The translations under genes were made by a program, and so were the position numbers. A stretch of 64,000 nt of DNA from Amaurobius ferox (taxonomy: Eukaryota; Arthropoda; Arachnida; Araneae; Amaurobiidae). This document shows positions 62,671-64,000 of the stretch, piece after piece. Positions within the stretch are counted from its first letter, which is position 1. Each line of letters begins with the position of its first letter. The DNA lies in assembly GCA_951213105.1 (NCBI GenBank), contig OX578137.1, positions 54,544,236 through 54,608,235 of the forward strand, in the 5' to 3' direction. The notes under the pieces were generated by a model, which saw only the letters and a program-made list of their open reading frames with translations, made no database searches and had not been told where the DNA came from.

Positions 62671-63440
62671 CTGATGTGGGCAGCACATGACCTTCCCTGC
62701 AGACGCGAATTCATCCTTTCTATATTTCTTTAAGAACTCATTAAATTGAGTTTAATTGTACAAAATAACACAAAATTTTCATTTTTAATTCAATTTCTGT
62801 TTTTAGTTGGTAATTGGGCATTTTTCCGAAGGCGGCATAACAAAAATGAAAAAAGTCTCAAATATCTCGAGAACGGATAGTCCTACAGTAATAGAGTTGT
62901 TCAAAAATTACGTATAAAACAAGCATTTAAATGATACATTTGAACATACGTAGTTCTTTTTTTAGTTATTAGCGATTTTTGCGGGTCATTTCTTAAAAAA
63001 GGGCAGGTTGTTCTTTTCCGAATCGAACAAAACCTAATCAGCACCAGAGTATCCCACAAGTGATTTATCTGTGAAATTTGGTCAATTAGTATTTCAGCTA
63101 GAGAGGATACATGAGATTTTTGCCGACCATTTCGCAAAAAAAGGCGGGTTCTTTTTCTCCGAATCTTACGAAAAACTAATTAGCACCAGGGTTATGCCCA
63201 AGTGTTTTACCTACCTAATTTTATGAAATTCGGTTCTTTACTTTTGGGGTTAGAGTGTTTACATACATTGCACAGATACACAAACACTCAGACACACACA
63301 CAGACGTCACGCTAAAAATGGTTTTATCGTATTCTAGAGGTCTCGAAACGTGTAGATCCGACGAAAACTCGAGTTGCGATTTTCGGTATGATTCCAATAC
63401 TTTCCCTATGCATTACTATGTATTGCAGGGAAAGTAAAAT
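62671..63440 (+). repeat. Dispersed repeat family R1, third copy
   Basis: Starts CTGATGTGGGCAGCACATGA and shares the ordered landmarks of the 52331 copy: ATCTCGAGAACGGATAG, the twice-repeated 'CCATTTCGCAAAAAA...GGG' phrases, ACACAGACGTCAC, TCTAGAGGTCTCGAAACGTG and CTCGAGTTGCG. It ends TTGCAGGGAAAGT, which pairs with the CCTTCCCTGCAG near its left end as an imperfect inverted repeat. Confidence 0.6.
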
Positions 63441-64000
63441 ATAACTGATACTATTCTGAAAACAGTGATGAAAATCATTTCCCAGAACAGCCGCTACTAT
63501 TCTCAATATATTGACGTTAATTACAGTTCAATGTAGCTCGTATAACTTCAGCTGCAACTCCGACTGAGAAATAATTAATTTTATAGACTAAAACTTCTGG
63601 AAATCTCTCCTATAACATAGAATAAGCGTTATTTCGAGGTGCTCCTCAAATTTTCGAGAAGTCACCTAATGTCGCCAAATTCGAGATAAATTCGCAAATC
63701 TGGCAACCCTTCGGCAAATAGAAACCATAAACTCACGTCATGGGAAAGGATGTGTGTACGGGTGTTATGTCTGCCTGGTCTTTGAAAGAGACAAAGGACT
63801 CCAGTGAGTGATAGCAATAGTATGTGCTTTAATATTTTTGACGTTATTCAAGAACAAGTCATTTTGACTTTGCCATAGGAATGATATGGAAAATAAAATC
63901 ACATCACTCATCTTCCCCAAATATGAAAGTAGGTAAAAGAACACCCATGCAACATTCATAAAGCAAATTCGAAATTATACTTAACGCATACATATGGATG
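63441..64000. other. Right edge, no features
   Basis: AT-rich sequence with no recognisable gene. A short phrase GTCGCCAAATTC near 63670 resembles the TTGGCGA words in the first R1 copy. Confidence 0.45.

Overview
The window reads as nuclear DNA of an arthropod with an intron-rich, repeat-rich, AT-rich genome. A chelicerate such as a spider is my guess, from the Side-like immunoglobulin gene combined with many decayed Tc1/mariner and piggyBac copies. I cannot confirm the taxon from sequence alone. Nothing looks bacterial, and there are no operons, ribosome binding sites or CRISPR arrays.

The one convincing host gene lies on the + strand and enters from the left edge, so its 5' exons are outside the window. 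Seven exons are supported by splice sites and matching phase: two Ig-domain exons (1420-1674, 3451-3720), a transmembrane exon (3872-4006) and cytoplasmic exons at 6338-6495, 9721-9960, 11739-11862 and 15105-15293. The last carries the stop, with an AATAAA at 15622. The product is the C-terminal part of a single-pass Ig-superfamily surface receptor. Its last Ig domain resembles that of Drosophila Sidestep relatives. The tail carries YxNx motifs, YADL (ITIM-like) motifs and PPLPPK SH3 ligands. Exon 11739-11862 ends in phase 1 and cannot be joined in frame to 15105 (phase 0), whereas 9960 can. Exon-like segments further right (20768-20919, 44659-44849, perhaps 16617-16650) accept phase 1. The gene may therefore have alternative cytoplasmic tails spread over more than 40 kb. 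A broken coding-like stretch lies at 49746-50115.

Most of the rest is transposons and repeats. Region 1-9.7 kb: a piggyBac-type MITE with intact TTAA duplications (863-1183), seven apparently identical copies of a 123-bp repeat (4551-5410), a complete but dead Tc1 element (7821-9241) and a 23-bp minisatellite. Region 16-26 kb: AT-rich sequence, a minisatellite, a tRNA-like (SINE) pair, a Tc1 5' fragment and a non-LTR retrotransposon RNase H fragment next to an ACGT-rich degenerate repeat. Region 26.5-34 kb: a piggyBac pseudo-element (26546-29371), a mariner HTH fragment, a mariner element with both inverted ends (30278-32133) and a Tc1-like fragment. Region 34.5-38.3 kb: a satellite of about 320-bp monomers arranged as 640-bp dimers. 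Region 39-41 kb: a second ACGT-rich repeat plus retrotransposon fragment, a Tc1 3' half and a fold-back element. Region 42-64 kb: dispersed repeat families, a 74-bp near-perfect palindrome, a dead Tc1 transposase (59720-60780) and a long TA microsatellite.

No transposase here appears intact. All have stops, frameshifts or lost catalytic residues. The intergenic and intronic stretches not listed are AT-rich DNA in which I see no gene.
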